Shown here: positions 1 through 11,444 of the stretch, piece by piece
Layout: every line of letters starts with the position of its first letter
How positions within the stretch are numbered: position 1 is the first letter of the stretch
DNA from: Pollenia angustigena
Taxonomy: Eukaryota; Arthropoda; Insecta; Diptera; Polleniidae
Reading direction: 5' to 3'
NCBI GenBank assembly: GCA_930367215.1
Contig: OV884056.1
Span: 44,516,308 to 44,580,307, forward strand
DNA: 64,000 bases
Position numbers and translations under genes: made by a program
Notes under the pieces: model-generated
What the model saw: the letters and a program-made list of their open reading frames with translations, nothing else
Databases searched by the model: none
What the model was told of the DNA's origin: nothing

Positions 1-1822
1 CCGAAATATAAGCCTGATATATTTATTATTTGTTTGGACAGACACGCTCAAAGTTCATACATATGTGTAAATCCAAAGTGTTGAACGTGACAGTCGTACG
101 CATCCAAAATGCAATAACATTTTAAACAACAAATTTGTTTACGTTCTCTTAACACTTGAATTATAGCACTAAGAAAGCACTGTTATCTATGCTAAAGTTT
201 ATGGTGAAGCGCGATTCTAAGTCAAAGATAATGGCAAAAGAAGTAGCGGTTCGAACGTGAAAAAAATAAAAGTAGTTTTTGTGGCCATGTATAAAAAGGC
301 GTAATTAAGCGAAACCTGGCACAATGTTTTAGTCAAACTACTTTGAGAATTTTACGTAGCAATGTAACATTAAAATGACTTTGGTTTGATTCCAAAATCT
401 TCTTTTTTTTCTTTTTTTTAAGCCAAAATCTGGGTCGATACGTGACATTTCGAACGTGAAATTTTTTCCATAATATATTAACTGAATAATGATCAAAATA
501 AAGTAAAAATTTACCGTTAATCCGAATAAAATATTTCTCTTTGAACTCTTCCTTAGATAACAGACCATGTAAGAAAATTTTTTTGGAATAATTTTTATCA
601 AATATCACCTCTTTTCAGGAAGATAATATTAAAGAAAACATACAATAAAACATTCTCACATATAAGAAATTACGTTTGCACAACTTTGCAGTCTGATTGT
701 TCATCTAAGTAAACAAATTTATGGGTAAATTTATAAAATTAGTAAAATCTTAATATTTCTCTATAAAAATATCGTAAATTAATCAGCTTTTAATAACTTT
801 TAATTTTTGGTCACGGTGGACCTTTTGACGGATATTCCCATATATGTTCGCTTGTTTAAAATGGCGTGCAAATTAACAGTATATTCAATCTTTTGGTACA
901 ATCACAGTAAACTTATTATTTGACTTTGTTTTATATTTTTTTGTAAATAACAATTGTCATAGATGAGATAAGCATTAAAAAAGTTGGAAAAAGTGCAATA
1001 TAAAAAATATCGTAGAACAAAATATATGCAACACGAAAATTTCAATGTTCATCAACTTCAGAGGACTGCATCTTTTTAGCGCTGTTTAACGAAAGATTTC
1101 AAATTACAGCTTGAAGTCTCAGCTTAAAGATAAAAAAAACAATTCAGCTGCTCCTACCTGCTCTTTTCCAGAAAAAACAGTTAAAACTATAAAATGATTA
1201 AGTAACAAAACATGAATTTTCGTTCATGGCTGTAACTGTGCATAAGATGCTGGTGCATTGTAGCAAAATTATAGTAGAAGCTATTCTACCCCTTTATAAA
1301 TAGATTTCGCTCAAAGCTGCAAATCATAAAAAAATTGGAGTACGATAACGATGTTAAAAAGTTATTAAAAGACTATGCTTGAATTACTTATTCATGTTTT
1401 TTCTATGGAAGGTGGGCGTAAAAGTGGGCGGAACAAGTATATGTTTTCAAGGGGTCCATTCTACAATTATAATATTTATTTTTTCTGAAAATTGAGTTGA
1501 TGCATTAAAAATCAAGAGAGTTATGCCACTTCTTCAATACAAGTTGTATGGGAAGTGGGCGAATATTTTTCAAATTTCACACAAATGATTATGAGTGTTT
1601 GAAAATGCTATGTGCAAAAAAACAATGCCATAGGTCGAAATTTAATTTACACTTTGTATGGGAAGTGGGCGTAAAAGTGGGCGGATCATTTTGATTTTTC
1701 CATTTTTCCTTCGACAACTTCTTCTATTTTTTGCCGCTCGTTCTATGAACTTAAACCAATGTGCGGCATTCCCTTACTAAGGGAGAATATTTAAGAATTT
1801 ATGTAACAACAAAACATTCAGT
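1..1822. other. AT-rich spacer
   Basis: No open frame here resembles a protein and no RNA gene was recognised. The stretch is AT-rich with scattered A/T runs. The only structured part is the GTGGGCG motif cluster listed separately. Confidence 0.6.
1405..1684 (+). repeat. GTGGGCG motif cluster
   Basis: The phrase GGAAGTGGGCGTAAAAGTGGGCGG or a close variant occurs at about 1411-1432, 1549-1560 and 1659-1684, separated by AT-rich sequence. Short GTGGGCG-bearing phrases of this kind are common in fly intergenic DNA. Related phrases recur near 39,405 on the other strand and near 45,115. The spacing is irregular (roughly 110-140 bp), so this is a degenerate dispersed repeat and not a clean tandem array. 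Confidence 0.5.
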
Positions 1823-2074
1823 ACAGAGAAAAAAAATATAAATTGATTTTAATTAAAAAATTTATGATATTAAATAAAAAATTAATCAAATTCGCCCTAG
1901 TAAACAAATTAATGGAATCAATTAAATATTTTTTGATATTAACAACATTTTCTGCTGTAATGTTGTTGACATAAATAAACGATTAATTAACTTGATTAAA
2001 TTTTTAATTAAAACTGATTTTATTTTTGATCAATGGTTTAATTGAAAAAACAATTGGCGAGCATTTTTTTCTGT
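1823..2074. mobile_element. possible short inverted-terminus element
   Basis: The left edge reads ACAGAGAAAAAAAAT and the right edge ATTTTTTTCTGT, the reverse complement apart from one base. The interior is almost pure A/T with TTAATTAA-like words and no coding potential. This fits a small MITE, but the termini are simple sequence and no clear target duplication is visible. Confidence 0.3.
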
Positions 2075-2259
2075 GATCGTTACACTCACCAGGTTTTATA
2101 TGCATTGAATAAACTTTGTTTTGTGTCAAAAATGTTTTGCTTTAAAGTGGAAACTTGCCACATAAAATGATTTTGCGTTAGCGAGAGGGTAAGCGAAACT
2201 TTTTCATTTCTCCCATACAAAGCTGCTACGTTAAAAGCCTCTTTTTTTCTGCAGATGTG

Positions 2260-2787
2260 TTGGGCTCAACGTAAGTATCTATCGCGTTGGCCTCACCCCA
2301 CGGTTATCTTAATTTTGAGTGTATAGTCCTGCAGAACCATACACCCACCCTTGCTAAGGAGCTACCTTACCCACACTGGTAAAGGGCAAGTAGTATCTGT
2401 TGATTAGCAGCTGTACGATCTATCAGCGGGCCGAACAGCCATACAATCAGTGGATAATCAGACCTTAAGCAAACTTTTTCAAATACCCCCTTCCCGCCAT
2501 TTTGGCTTTAAACCACAACCACCACGTGATTCTGGAAGGAGCCTCACCAATAACACGTCCAGGACTTAAGTCCCAATGGCTACTCGTTTTCGTGGTCTTA
2601 GATAAGGATCTCTGGCCAGCTTTTATAATTCTCTTCTCAGAAAACACGACCTACCAATTATGCAGCATCTGAATAACGGGCATTGGCTTCAACTCTTTCT
2701 GCCGAAGGATGTAGCACTAAGTGATGAAATATCCTCAGGATTCATCATATTTAGATTAACTCAGAAAGTGGTTCCTTTCAACCATAT
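2260..2787. other. GC-richer block of unknown identity
   Basis: This stretch has a markedly more balanced base composition than its surroundings. It includes phrases such as CGCGTTGGCCTCACCCCACGG and a minus-strand open frame of about 60 codons at 2465-2647. The composition resembles the untranslated or coding parts of LINEs in this window, such as the Waldo-like leader at 48.1-48.8 kb, but I could not align it to any of them. No domain is recognisable. Confidence 0.35.
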
Positions 2788-2995
2788 TGGTGTCGGATGT
2801 TTATTTATTTATAAAAAGTTGCAGATATAACTACAAATTATGTTCTAACTTAATTAACCGAGCAATTGTAACTTAGACCTTCAGCCCTTTGTAGTGAAAA
2901 AGATCAGAGTCTTTGACGGGAATCCAATCTAAATCCCTCTCACTGCTATATTAGCTCACAACCCACTAGTCTACTGCGCCACTCTGGTGTCGGAT
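2788..2995 (-). mobile_element. tRNA-derived SINE with 11-bp target duplication
   Basis: The sequence TGGTGTCGGAT occurs at 2788-2798 and again at 2985-2995, bracketing a 186-bp insert. Read on the minus strand, the insert begins with a tRNA-like head. The head has a box-A-like TGGCGCAGTAGACTAGTGGG and a box-B-like word near GGATTGGATTCCC. The insert ends in an A-rich TAAATAAATAAAC tail directly before the duplication. A tRNA-like promoter head, an A-rich tail and flanking direct repeats are the hallmarks of a SINE mobilised by LINE machinery. The body between head and tail is not recognised, so the partner LINE is unknown. Confidence 0.8.
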
Positions 2996-3708
2996 TCAAA
3001 ATCCCAATAGTTTTTATTCTATTATTTCTAAAAACCATTTTAGTCTATTTTCTTAGAATACGATAAGAAGAAGTGCACCATAAAACAGACTGTAAAAGAA
3101 ATACGAAAAGAAAAAAAAACTAAAAGAAATAAGAAGGAAAAACGCACAAAAACACTTGCTCACAATCAGATAAACACTCTCGCACACACACACACACACT
3201 TACTAACGCATACAAAAAGGACTGGGTTTGAAATAGAACGAAACAAAACCCATTGAGTCAATGTCGCGTGGCTTTGTGAGTGTTAAAATTGTGTGGGTTT
3301 CTTACGACCAATTTACTTTACTTTCTTCTTCAAGTGTCTTTGTGTATGTGTACATTAGAGTGTCCCATGATAATGCGTTTTTTTTCCAAGAATACCAATC
3401 AAACCATAAATAATAAACTTTTCGATTAGAAGAAATAAATATTAATTTTTATTTTTCAGTTCCCCACCAGAACGCAGTAGTAGGTGTCTTGAACAAAAGA
3501 ACGGAATTAAATTTAAAGTTTGAAAACATATCGAAGAGGCGAAATATCTCTTTCATTTTTTCAACACAGCGACACAGGTATTCCTACAGAAATTTAAGCG
3601 TAACATGCCTACAAGCTAAATCGTCGCTGAGATGGAATTTATTTTATTTTGTATGAGTTTTTTAATTTTTATAAACTTGTTCTCCCAACAAGGTTGCCAT
3701 GTTTTGAT
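2996..3708. other. spacer with CA microsatellite
   Basis: Nothing gene-like is visible. There is a short (CA)n run at about 3184-3200 amid A-rich sequence. Confidence 0.55.
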
Positions 3709-3926
3709 TAGGGCACATTTAAAGAGGATAGGGGAATTTTAGAGAAAAGTCTACTTTTTGTCCCGTTACGCCGCCAAAGTATATTGTTTCTTAAGAAATA
3801 ATTTAATATTATTTACTTTTTTGTGTTTTGGCTTAAAGCGCAACGTGAAAGAAATTACGTGAAAGAAAGGAAAAATTGCTTGGTGGCGTAACGTGACAAA
3901 AGAGAGCTTTTCTGTAGAAGTGTCCA
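3709..3926. mobile_element. foldback MITE
   Basis: Two arms are imperfect reverse complements. The left arm includes CTACTTTTTGTCCCGTTACGC (about 3751-3772) and CGCCAAAG. The right arm includes CTTGGTGGCGTAACGTGACAAAAG (about 3880-3903). The outer ends GGGCACATTT and AAGTGTCC also pair loosely. There is no open frame. Most likely it is a decayed hairpin-type MITE of about 215 bp. The boundaries are approximate. Confidence 0.5.
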
Positions 3927-4484
3927 TACGCACCTAAGAGTGTTATTCTGGCTGTTAACTTTTTTTTATATGGACCTTGATGTTTTGAGAAACTACCCGG
4001 CAGCTAAATTCGTTACTAAAAGTAAGGTTTTGCACTAGTTTATTTCTAGTTTTAAGGCGTCGAAAAATGAGAAAGATGAGGAAATTTCGGCTGCGCTGCT
4101 TACTGCGTGACGCCAACACAACAAAAGTTGGCAAAAAGTACGATTAAATACTTTTTCGTTGCAGAAACAACAACTTTACAAAAGTAGATAAAAAAAACAA
4201 TTTACTTGTCTGTTGCAGAGACAACAACAACACTACAAGAAGAAAAATGTAAATTTTTGGTTGGTTTGAGAGTTGACTAATTATTTTCATGTTTAAAAAA
4301 TAAATAAAGAGAAGGAAAATTCCCGTACTCTGTTTGATAAAATTATTTAGCTAAAAACATCAAACTCTTCAATGTAGAATGATGAGGATAACGATATCGG
4401 GACATTCTGATTGTTTCTTATAATTCTGTAAACAAAGGGGAATTCAACAAAATTTTAACATGGTGTTTTAACAGGAAAATAAAT
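3927..4484. other. spacer
   Basis: AT-rich sequence with ACAACAACA words around 4165-4240. No gene, repeat array or structured RNA recognised. Confidence 0.5.
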
Positions 4485-4624
4485 CAGCCTTATTCCGGTT
4501 CTCGTTGCCGTAATCGATCGAGTCGTTTTTTGGAAGAGATTAAAGTAACACACAACCAGTGTTATTTTATCTCTTACAAAAACCGACTTGATCGATTAGG
4601 ACAACGACAACTGGAATTATACTG
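4485..4624. mobile_element. 140-bp hairpin MITE
   Basis: This unit is almost entirely palindromic. The left arm carries CAGCCTTATTCCGGTTCTCG and TAATCGATCGAGTCG. The right arm carries CGACTTGATCGATTA and ends AACTGGAATTATACTG. The arms are about 65 bp with a short loop near 4555. There is no coding capacity. CAG...CTG ends fit several cut-and-paste superfamilies, and no unambiguous target duplication was found. Confidence 0.65.
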
Positions 4625-5786
4625 AATATTCTCTCTCTCTATCTCTGCTTTCAAAAATAAATAAATAATGAAAAATTGTTCTAAGAAACATTTCTTGGAA
4701 GGTTTTAGAAATTTGCTTCCCTGGGTGAGGTTTTTTTCGCAAGACGACGGGAGACAGGTGTTTTCATTACTTAAACATTCGTGGCCACACCGTGGTACTA
4801 TGCCAAAAATTTGGTTATAGCCCTAATGTACATACTTGAGCGCTTTCTTCAATTTATATTTGTATATTTTCTATCTTTCGTTTTTTTATGGTACTAAAAA
4901 AAAGAACTTAAAAGTACCGTTTATATATTTCTAACAAAAATTGTAATAAAGGCAACAGATTTTAATGATACCAAATATTTAAAGAATTTTACTTAACAAT
5001 TGAGCAGCACTGCTTTCAACAGTATTAATAAGTGCGTTGATTGCAGATTTTTTTCTTCTTTTTCTTTTAATTAAAACATCAAAGTACATTATTTTCTCTT
5101 ATTTACAGTACAATTCTAAATTTTTATTACACACAGTCCTGATACACAAAACAAACAACAATATAAAAAAAGCACAAACAAATAATATACCTAAACACAA
5201 AAGTATTGCAAACAGACAGAGACTTACACATGTACACACACACACACACGCACACAAGCATTATTTTCTTATTAAGAAATCTAGAAAAATATACTAGTTT
5301 AACCAACAACGACAACAACAAAGCACATTCTCTTTTATAAAAACACACACACATACGTTCATACATAACACACAAACCCACTAACACTCAAAGATAACAA
5401 CAAAACATACACTCCACACATATGAAGAAACAAATAGAAAACAGCAACAACAATAAAAAAAAGTACAAAGCAAACAAGCTTACGAACATTTATGTTGTTG
5501 TATGTATGTAGGTAGTAGTGTTACCACCACTGAACTCAAAAGTTACACGGCTGCTTGGCCACATTCGTTCAAAGCCATATAAAATTACACAAAAAATATT
5601 GTCTGGCAATTTGTGGTGAAATCTTATTAACGCAATGGTCCTCAATGGAATCAAAGTAGGGAGGTCAGGTTTAAAGTTGTTCTAAAAGGCTCAAGATAAA
5701 CAAACAAATGTCCCTGTGGAATAGGACTTTTTCTTAATATTTATATTGCTCAATAAAAAGTGCGGGCTCAAAACAGAACTTTAAAT
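4625..5786. other. spacer with CA and ACAAC runs
   Basis: Low-complexity sequence includes (CA)n runs near 5232-5258 and 5340-5360 and many ACAACAACA words. Open frames here are artefacts of that composition. No gene recognised. Confidence 0.5.
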
Positions 5787-6420
5787 CCGTGTTCGAAAAT
5801 AGACAGAACACTAATTAGCGATCGGCTCACATACCCAGGAACGATAACTATTTTTTAGTGTTTGTGTACACGAACACAACTCTTAATACCATTCGTAACT
5901 ATTTTCAAGAAAGAGCCGAACATTATATAGTGTTGTGTTCTTTGTTAAAAAACAGAACAATTGTAGTGGTACTGTAGACAAATATTATATTTTAATGTTC
6001 TTTAATGTTACTTTTTTACATTAATGAAGAAATGAACAAACAAAAATTTTTAGCAACGACTTTTGCAACGAGCCGCTTGTGTGTGTATATGTTTTATTTG
6101 TGAAAATTTTTGTTTATTTTCCTATGTGTATTTTGTTTCTGTAAAAAATGTTTGGTTTTTTACCAGCCAAAAAAGACGAACATTAATGAGCTGAACCGAA
6201 CACAATAAAGTTTGTGGTTTCTTAAAAAAAAACCGAACGGAATTAAATGTATTATTAAATGTATTATACAGTATTATTTTTGTGTTCGAAAGATGACAAA
6301 CAGGAAAACTTTATTGTTGTGAATGATTTACTACACAAACACTATTAGCGTTTGTGCTTTCCACAAATCTACCGAACTGAACACTAAGGAGCGATATTTA
6401 GTGTTTTTTTTCGAACACGG
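5787..6420 (+). mobile_element. hAT-like non-autonomous element, family A copy 1
   Basis: The ends are inverted repeats: CCGTGTTCGAAAA at the left and TTTTCGAACACGG at the right. The target duplication is 8 bp with one mismatch (CTTTAAAT at 5779-5786, CTTTTAAT at 6421-6428), which is the hAT signature. The interior has many GTGTTCG and CCGAAC words and a near-palindromic layout, but no transposase frame. The same family recurs at 19,606-24,583, 20,780-24,471 and 25,066-25,609. There the ends read CAGTG...CACTG, so this copy has an A-to-C change mirrored at both ends. Confidence 0.8.
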
Positions 6421-6430
6421 CTTTTAATTT

Positions 6431-6603
6431 TAACCAAGTAAGAGAACTATATTTGGCTATGCCGAATCTTTGATACCCTCCACCGAAAGTTAGAATATTT
6501 CAGGCCTGGGCCTTATATGGCATCTATAAATTATTAATGTATTTTTATAAAAAACGGCCGTCATATTACATATGGTAATTTATTGACCGGCAATTATAAA
6601 GCT
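6431..6603 (+). mobile_element. Helentron-like repeat, left part
   Basis: It opens AAGTAAGAGAACTATATTTGGCTATGCCGAATCTTTGATACCCTCCACC. It matches the start of the copy near 42,090 (AAGTAAGAGTGCTATTTTCGGCTGCGCTGG...GATACCAACCACC). The family assignment rests on resemblance to abundant fly DINE-1/Helentron-type repeats. The rest of the copy resumes after the MITE pair that ends at 7331. Confidence 0.5.
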
Positions 6604-7331
6604 TTAAGCTGCGTTCACAATTAAAAAAACATTTTCACTTGGTGTTCATAATAGAGCAACAATTTCTTTTGTAACTACACACATTTTGCATCAAGAAACC
6701 GTATAAAATATTATACATTTATTTTTATTTTTGTAAACATTTTGTTAAAATTTTCATTCAAAACTAAATAAAATTTTTTAAACGTCAAAAACAATTTCAT
6801 ACAAATTGTTGCTGAAGTTCTAGTTGACTCTACTTTAGTTACATTTTTAAAAAAATTTTTGTTACATTTTTGTTTTAAAATTGAAAGGAAAATATATGAA
6901 ATACTTTGGGAAGAAAAAAGATAGAAGAAAAAACGAAATTGTTTTTTTGATTGTGAACGTAGCTTTAAGCTTTGTTCACAATCAAAACAACAATTTCGTT
7001 TTTTCTTCATCTTTTATCTTATTAAAGTATTTCATATATTTTCCTTTCATTTTATAAACAAAAATGTAACTATAGTCTTTTTAAAAAGTTGAGTCAACTA
7101 GAACTTCAGCAAAAATTTGTATGAAATTGTTTCTGACGTTTAAAATAATTTCATTTAGTTTTGAATGAAATATTTAACAAAACCTTCCAACAAATAATAA
7201 TAAATACATAACATTGTTCTGGGGAAAATTTTAAAACGGTTTCTTTATTTAAAATGTGTGTGGTCGTGGAAAAAATTGTTGCTCTATTATGAACACCAGT
7301 GAAAATGTTGCTGCCTATTGTGAACAAAGTT
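6604..7331. mobile_element. head-to-head MITE pair forming a 0.7-kb palindrome
   Basis: The segment 6608-6964 and the segment 6969-7331 are reverse complements along nearly their whole length, about 360 bp each with almost no loop. Each half is itself bounded by inverted TTCACAAT-type ends. The left half starts GCTGCGTTCACAATT and ends GATTGTGAACGTAGC. The right half starts GCTTTGTTCACAATC and ends CCTATTGTGAACAAAG. The word AGCTTTAAGCT lies at the left edge and again at the centre. The pair therefore looks like two MITE copies in inverted orientation around a shared target word, and not one long foldback transposon. No transposase frame. A similar end (GCTGCGTTCACAATT) occurs alone near 26,145. 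Confidence 0.7.
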
Positions 7332-8160
7332 TTTGCTTTTATTTCTAGTCAAATAAAAGTTTGTGTGAACAAATATTTTCGAGAGAAAAATTTATAGTTG
7401 TCTCATGGAAAATAATGATCCAATCATCACAAAATTCTGTAGAGTATTTTCTTGTATTAAAAAACCTTAATTAGAATAAATTTTGATGTAGTAGTGAAAT
7501 TTGTTATAGCGTTTTAAAGTGGTTTTCAGAACGTTGCTTAATATGGACCTCTAATAACAAAATTGAATGGTATTATTTCTGGCCATGTCAAGCTAAATTG
7601 GACCAAAATTTAACACAACATCTATATCAGCTACGGTTTTAGGAGTACTTAAATAATTTCCCAGATTGGGCATTTAATGGGGAATATGGTAAATTATGGT
7701 GCAATTTTCATGAAATTTTTTATTTAAAGCCTTATGAAATTATGAAAGGCCAAATTCTGTTACAAAAACCTTATTCGTTGCGGATTTAGGCGCACTTAAC
7801 TTTTTTCCGAGAATACAATAGCATTATTTCTCACGGTTTTAGACGTACTAAACAGTTTTCCCAGTGTAGGCTTAATATGAGGCCTATGGTAAATTATGGA
7901 CCGATCTTCACGAAATTGAACAATATGATTTTAAGTCATATAGAACTAATTTGTGGCAATTTAATCAATCTGTGCATTAAACCACCATTTTTGTAACAAA
8001 ATTATAAATTTTTTAGGGTGGTGGATCCACATTTGGATTCATAACTCTCATCCTACTGAACCGATATTGCTGGATTTCAATCGCAAACTGCTTAGGAAAA
8101 ATACAAGCATTGTAGGTACTTTTCTTTTGAGATTTTCGAAAGTGAGCGTATTTTTAACAG
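7332..8160 (+). mobile_element. Helentron-like repeat, right part with degenerate tandem units
   Basis: The body contains loosely repeated units of about 150-180 bp built around CGGTTTTAG...GTACTTAA...TTTCCCAG...TATGGTAAATTATGGACCGAT (for example near 7637 and 7838). From about 7860 it aligns with 42,150-42,430, sharing phrases such as TGGATTTCAATCGCAAACTGCTTAG. No protein is encoded. It belongs to the same family as the left part at 6431. Confidence 0.5.
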
Positions 8161-8162
8161 AA

Positions 8163-8235
8163 AAAGGAATAAATCCCAAAAAGAAAAGAAATAAATCCCA
8201 AAAAGAAAAAGAAATAAATCCCAAATCAAAAATGA
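8163..8235 (+). repeat. 22-bp tandem repeat
   Basis: Three near-identical units of GAAATAAATCCCAAAAAGAAAA lie head to tail, the last one diverged. This is a minisatellite-like run at the end of the Helentron-like repeat. Confidence 0.6.
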
Positions 8236-9006
8236 AACAAATACCAACTTTTGGGCGATATTTCTAAATAAGATAACTTTCAAAGAAATGTATCAAATAA
8301 CTCTTAAATACAGTATATCGAAAAGGCATCATTAATCGTTAATTAAAACATCTTTGCGTAGCCGGACTTCGGCCGGTCCCAAGGATTTTCTCGTCTAAAG
8401 TATAACAAAAACCGGCTATGCTAATTAAAGCTTCTAGCTCTGGCTCTGAGCCTGGCCGAAGGCCGTCTTTGCACAGAATCTTTTGTTAGCGAAGCCAGTG
8501 TAAGTGAAACCGAGAGCTTGAACACTTCTTTTTTTAAGGGAAACCCTAATGTTCACATATTCCTACACGAAAGTTAACCAAATTACCCAATTCAAAATAA
8601 CTCGAAGAATTCAAAAACAGTACAATTTTCAAATAATTCTTCAGAAAGTGGCAACGCTGGTACGAAGATAAAGAAAAGACATCGTCATCGTCAACAACTA
8701 AATCTACAACGACTACGACAACAACATTTAAGATGACGAGGCCTCGTCATTTGAGCTTAAGAAAAACAAAAACACCAAAAAAGGAAACAACTAAAAAAAG
8801 AGTGTCTACAATTTTTATTTTATTAGTATTAGAACGAGTTTACGAGCATTATCCTTTAGTATTATTTGTGTTTTATTTTATTTTATGTATGTAATTTTTT
8901 CGTTTTGTGCTCCTTGGTTGTTGTTATTTTAATTTAGTGTATACATCTATTTTTTATAACAACAATTACAATAATTCCAACGGCAAGAACAACATCTGGG
9001 AACAGC

Positions 9007-9041
<35 letters not shown>

Positions 9042-9779
9042 TAAAGACAACAATAACAACACATACTTTATACAGTGGGTGAATATTTTAAAATGCAGAA
9101 GTGAACTATGATTTTCTCGTAAAAAAAGAATATAAAATTTAAAAGCGAAATCATAGCACGTTGATATAAAAGTGAATACCAAAAAATAGTGTTTTGCATA
9201 CATACAATTTTAATTTGTGGGACTCAGAAGATAACGAAGTTATTTGAAATTTTTATTTTTGTGAAATAAAAGATATCTTAAAGTTACACCCCCGTATTTA
9301 TAAACGATTATTAAATTTAACAAACGTTTATTAAGCCAAATTTTCATACAAAATTTGTTTTGTAAACCTTTATTAAATTTAAAAATTTTTTATAAATACA
9401 GGCAACAGAGTTTTGAAGTCATAAGTTTGTTGTTTGAAAGAAAAAAGGTTTGTCTTACTAAAGTAATAAATTTTAAAAGATCTACTAATACGGGTTTCAC
9501 AAAGATGTCATTCACAATAGCTTTGACACATGTTAGCGGCCAGCCATAATGTTGAATCTACATCTATCTAATAAATGTCCACATTTATTAAGTCTGTACT
9601 AATAAATGACCACAGGCGAATGTAACATTCAATAATACGTTTCAATGATACAATTTTGAAAATTTTAAAGAATTTCTTTTTTTTCTGAATTCGAGATGAT
9701 CCAAAAGTGTCCAACGTTTCCCATAAAGTCAATGTTTCGAGTAGGTTTTAAGGTGACAGCGTCATCGAACTAAATTTTT
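8236..9779. other. spacer with a 32-bp T tract
   Basis: Mostly AT-rich unstructured sequence. A GC-richer patch at 8349-8474 has imperfect inverted words (CCGGACTTCGGCCGG and GGCCGAAGGCC) and may be a decayed MITE. A run of 32 T lies at 9009-9040. Inverted CCCGTATT and AATACGGG words near 9293 and 9488 hint at another small element. No gene recognised. Confidence 0.45.
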
Positions 9780-10200
9780 TCAGAACGACGTTGGTCCGTT
9801 CTGGTCATCACCGTCAATGGAGAGCGCGATGATTATTAACTTCTTTGGACCTGAATTGCATGATATGGACACAAAAGAGGGATTGAAAGAAAGGCTCTAC
9901 AGATTTGCTACCACTTTGGACATTCTGTACTAACGATTTTATGGCATGGTCATCTAACGGCCAAGTAACTTTCTCTTGATGGGATCTCTTAAGTCGCAGA
10001 TCTATGCAAATAGTCCACAACAAGCAGCAGCTTGAGGGCTAACATAGCATAACATAATCCATGCTATAGATGTCTGTCTTGCCGTTTGAAAGACATTAAA
10101 ATTAAAAACACATCTATAACTACAACACGAAGCGCATTTAAAGACCGACCAACCAGCCAAATTAAGGCCTAAAGCGAATAGCCGTGGCATCAATTTTATT
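9780..10200 (+). pseudogene. mariner-family transposase relic (plus strand)
   Basis: Decayed C-terminal half of a mariner-type transposase, the DDE enzyme that moves TA-targeted elements. Readable pieces in shifting frames include a TVNGER motif at about 9811 and a PELHDMDTKE stretch near 9850. Pieces near 9950-10,015 read as LLMGSLKSQIYANSPQ, matching the usual FFLWGYLKSQVYANKP block. Stops and small indels break the frame several times, so no protein can be made. No inverted repeats were located for this copy. The wording of the motifs resembles the second relic at 17,879-18,382, so they may come from related lineages. Confidence 0.6.
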
Positions 10201-10950
10201 CTTTGTATTTGCTGAAAGCATAAACTTGCTAGACTTTGGCCAGACGATCACAAGGAACTTGTAACTTGAACACAGTAAATTCCTTTGAAACGAGCTTGCA
10301 CTACATATGCCTGTAATAACGACCAGACATGAAGACGTAACATTTCAATTTGATAAAACCCGGTCACATTTCGCTAAATTAGTATAAAAAAATTATTTAG
10401 AAAATCGAGGCTAGGAAATTGTTTTTCCTACAGGTATTTTAGTAGAGACCAGCCCGTGTGCTAAGGAAACCAAATTCCGTTTCTGTGTGTTGACACACGT
10501 ACACTGTTACCATTATTGTGCGGTTCTCAAAAATGTTTATGTGACTTTTGCTCTCTCGACATTTCAGCTAATTAAATGAAATCAGTTGCACAGAGAAAAA
10601 TGTTTGTGAATGAAAGAAAAAATTATTTTTCAAAACATATACAAAGTAATATTCAAATATTTTTTCGCACGAGACTTATAAGCTAAAAAATAAAACAACG
10701 TTTGCTTGGGCCAAATTGAAATTTTTAAGGTGTAACTTTCTACACCCTTCGCCTACAAAAATGCAAATTCATTCTTGTTCTTCCCCAAGCAAAAGCAGCC
10801 GTAAGTATGAGTTATATTTAATTACCGCAATATTACTCATACGTACCAAGAACAAAGCAAGTACGAATGTACGTACGGTTGGTCAAGCCAGAACTGACAC
10901 CACTTTGGTGTATAAAGATTATTGTAGCTGATTTGTTATTCGAGGGCGGA
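10201..10950. other. spacer
   Basis: AT-rich sequence without recognisable gene or repeat structure. A 71-codon frame at 10,716-10,931 has no recognisable domain. Confidence 0.4.
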
Positions 10951-10959
10951 TCAATAAGT

Positions 10960-11230
10960 ATATGAGTTTTAAAATTGAACACAGGTTTTTGGAAAAAAAA
11001 TTATTTAATTTTACAACGTAGCCTCCTTAAGCACTTAAGCACAGTTTGTCCAACGTTTCTCTAATTTGTTTATCCCTTACAAGAAATAAGGTTTGTCAGG
11101 TCTTCCAAATGAGTAAGTGTTGTTAAGATGATTTATTCGTTGAACTCAAATCTCTTTTTGCACCGAGTCATTTCTTGAGGTTTGGAAACGAGAAATAGTC
11201 ACTGATGAGCACACAAAATTCACATTTTTC
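10960..11230 (-). pseudogene. mariner-family transposase C-terminus relic
   Basis: Read on the minus strand from about 11,225 downward, the translation passes through pieces resembling the end of mariner-type transposases. These include a LFLVSKP/QE block, KKRFEFNE, a THLEDL piece and a final segment like KLRETLDKLCL...GGYV. The usual counterparts are LFPNLKKWLGGKRF, a YFEDLDKS-like stretch and a KRW..C...GDYV tail. At least two frameshifts and several stops interrupt it. The outer edge near 10,940 reads CGAGGGCGGATCAATAAGT and may be a terminal repeat. It is distinct from the relic just upstream, which lies on the opposite strand. Confidence 0.55.
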
Positions 11231-11444
11231 TTTTGCTTCTTAAATTATGAGGTTGTCTTCTATTATTTCTTACTATTTTGCAAATTCCATTAGAAACATT
11301 GGTTGTGTATGTTAAGTCTCCATGTCTGTCTGTCTAGTGCTTTATCAGTGAATTCGTTGAACAATTTCCTGGTTTCGTTAGAGAATAGTGCGTCTCTATG
11401 TTGTATTTAATCTTCCTGGGCCCTGTTTCTCAAAACTACAAATT

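Noticed and set aside
5037..5387. Overlapping frames on both strands
   Set aside because: Generated by CA/TG microsatellite sequence.
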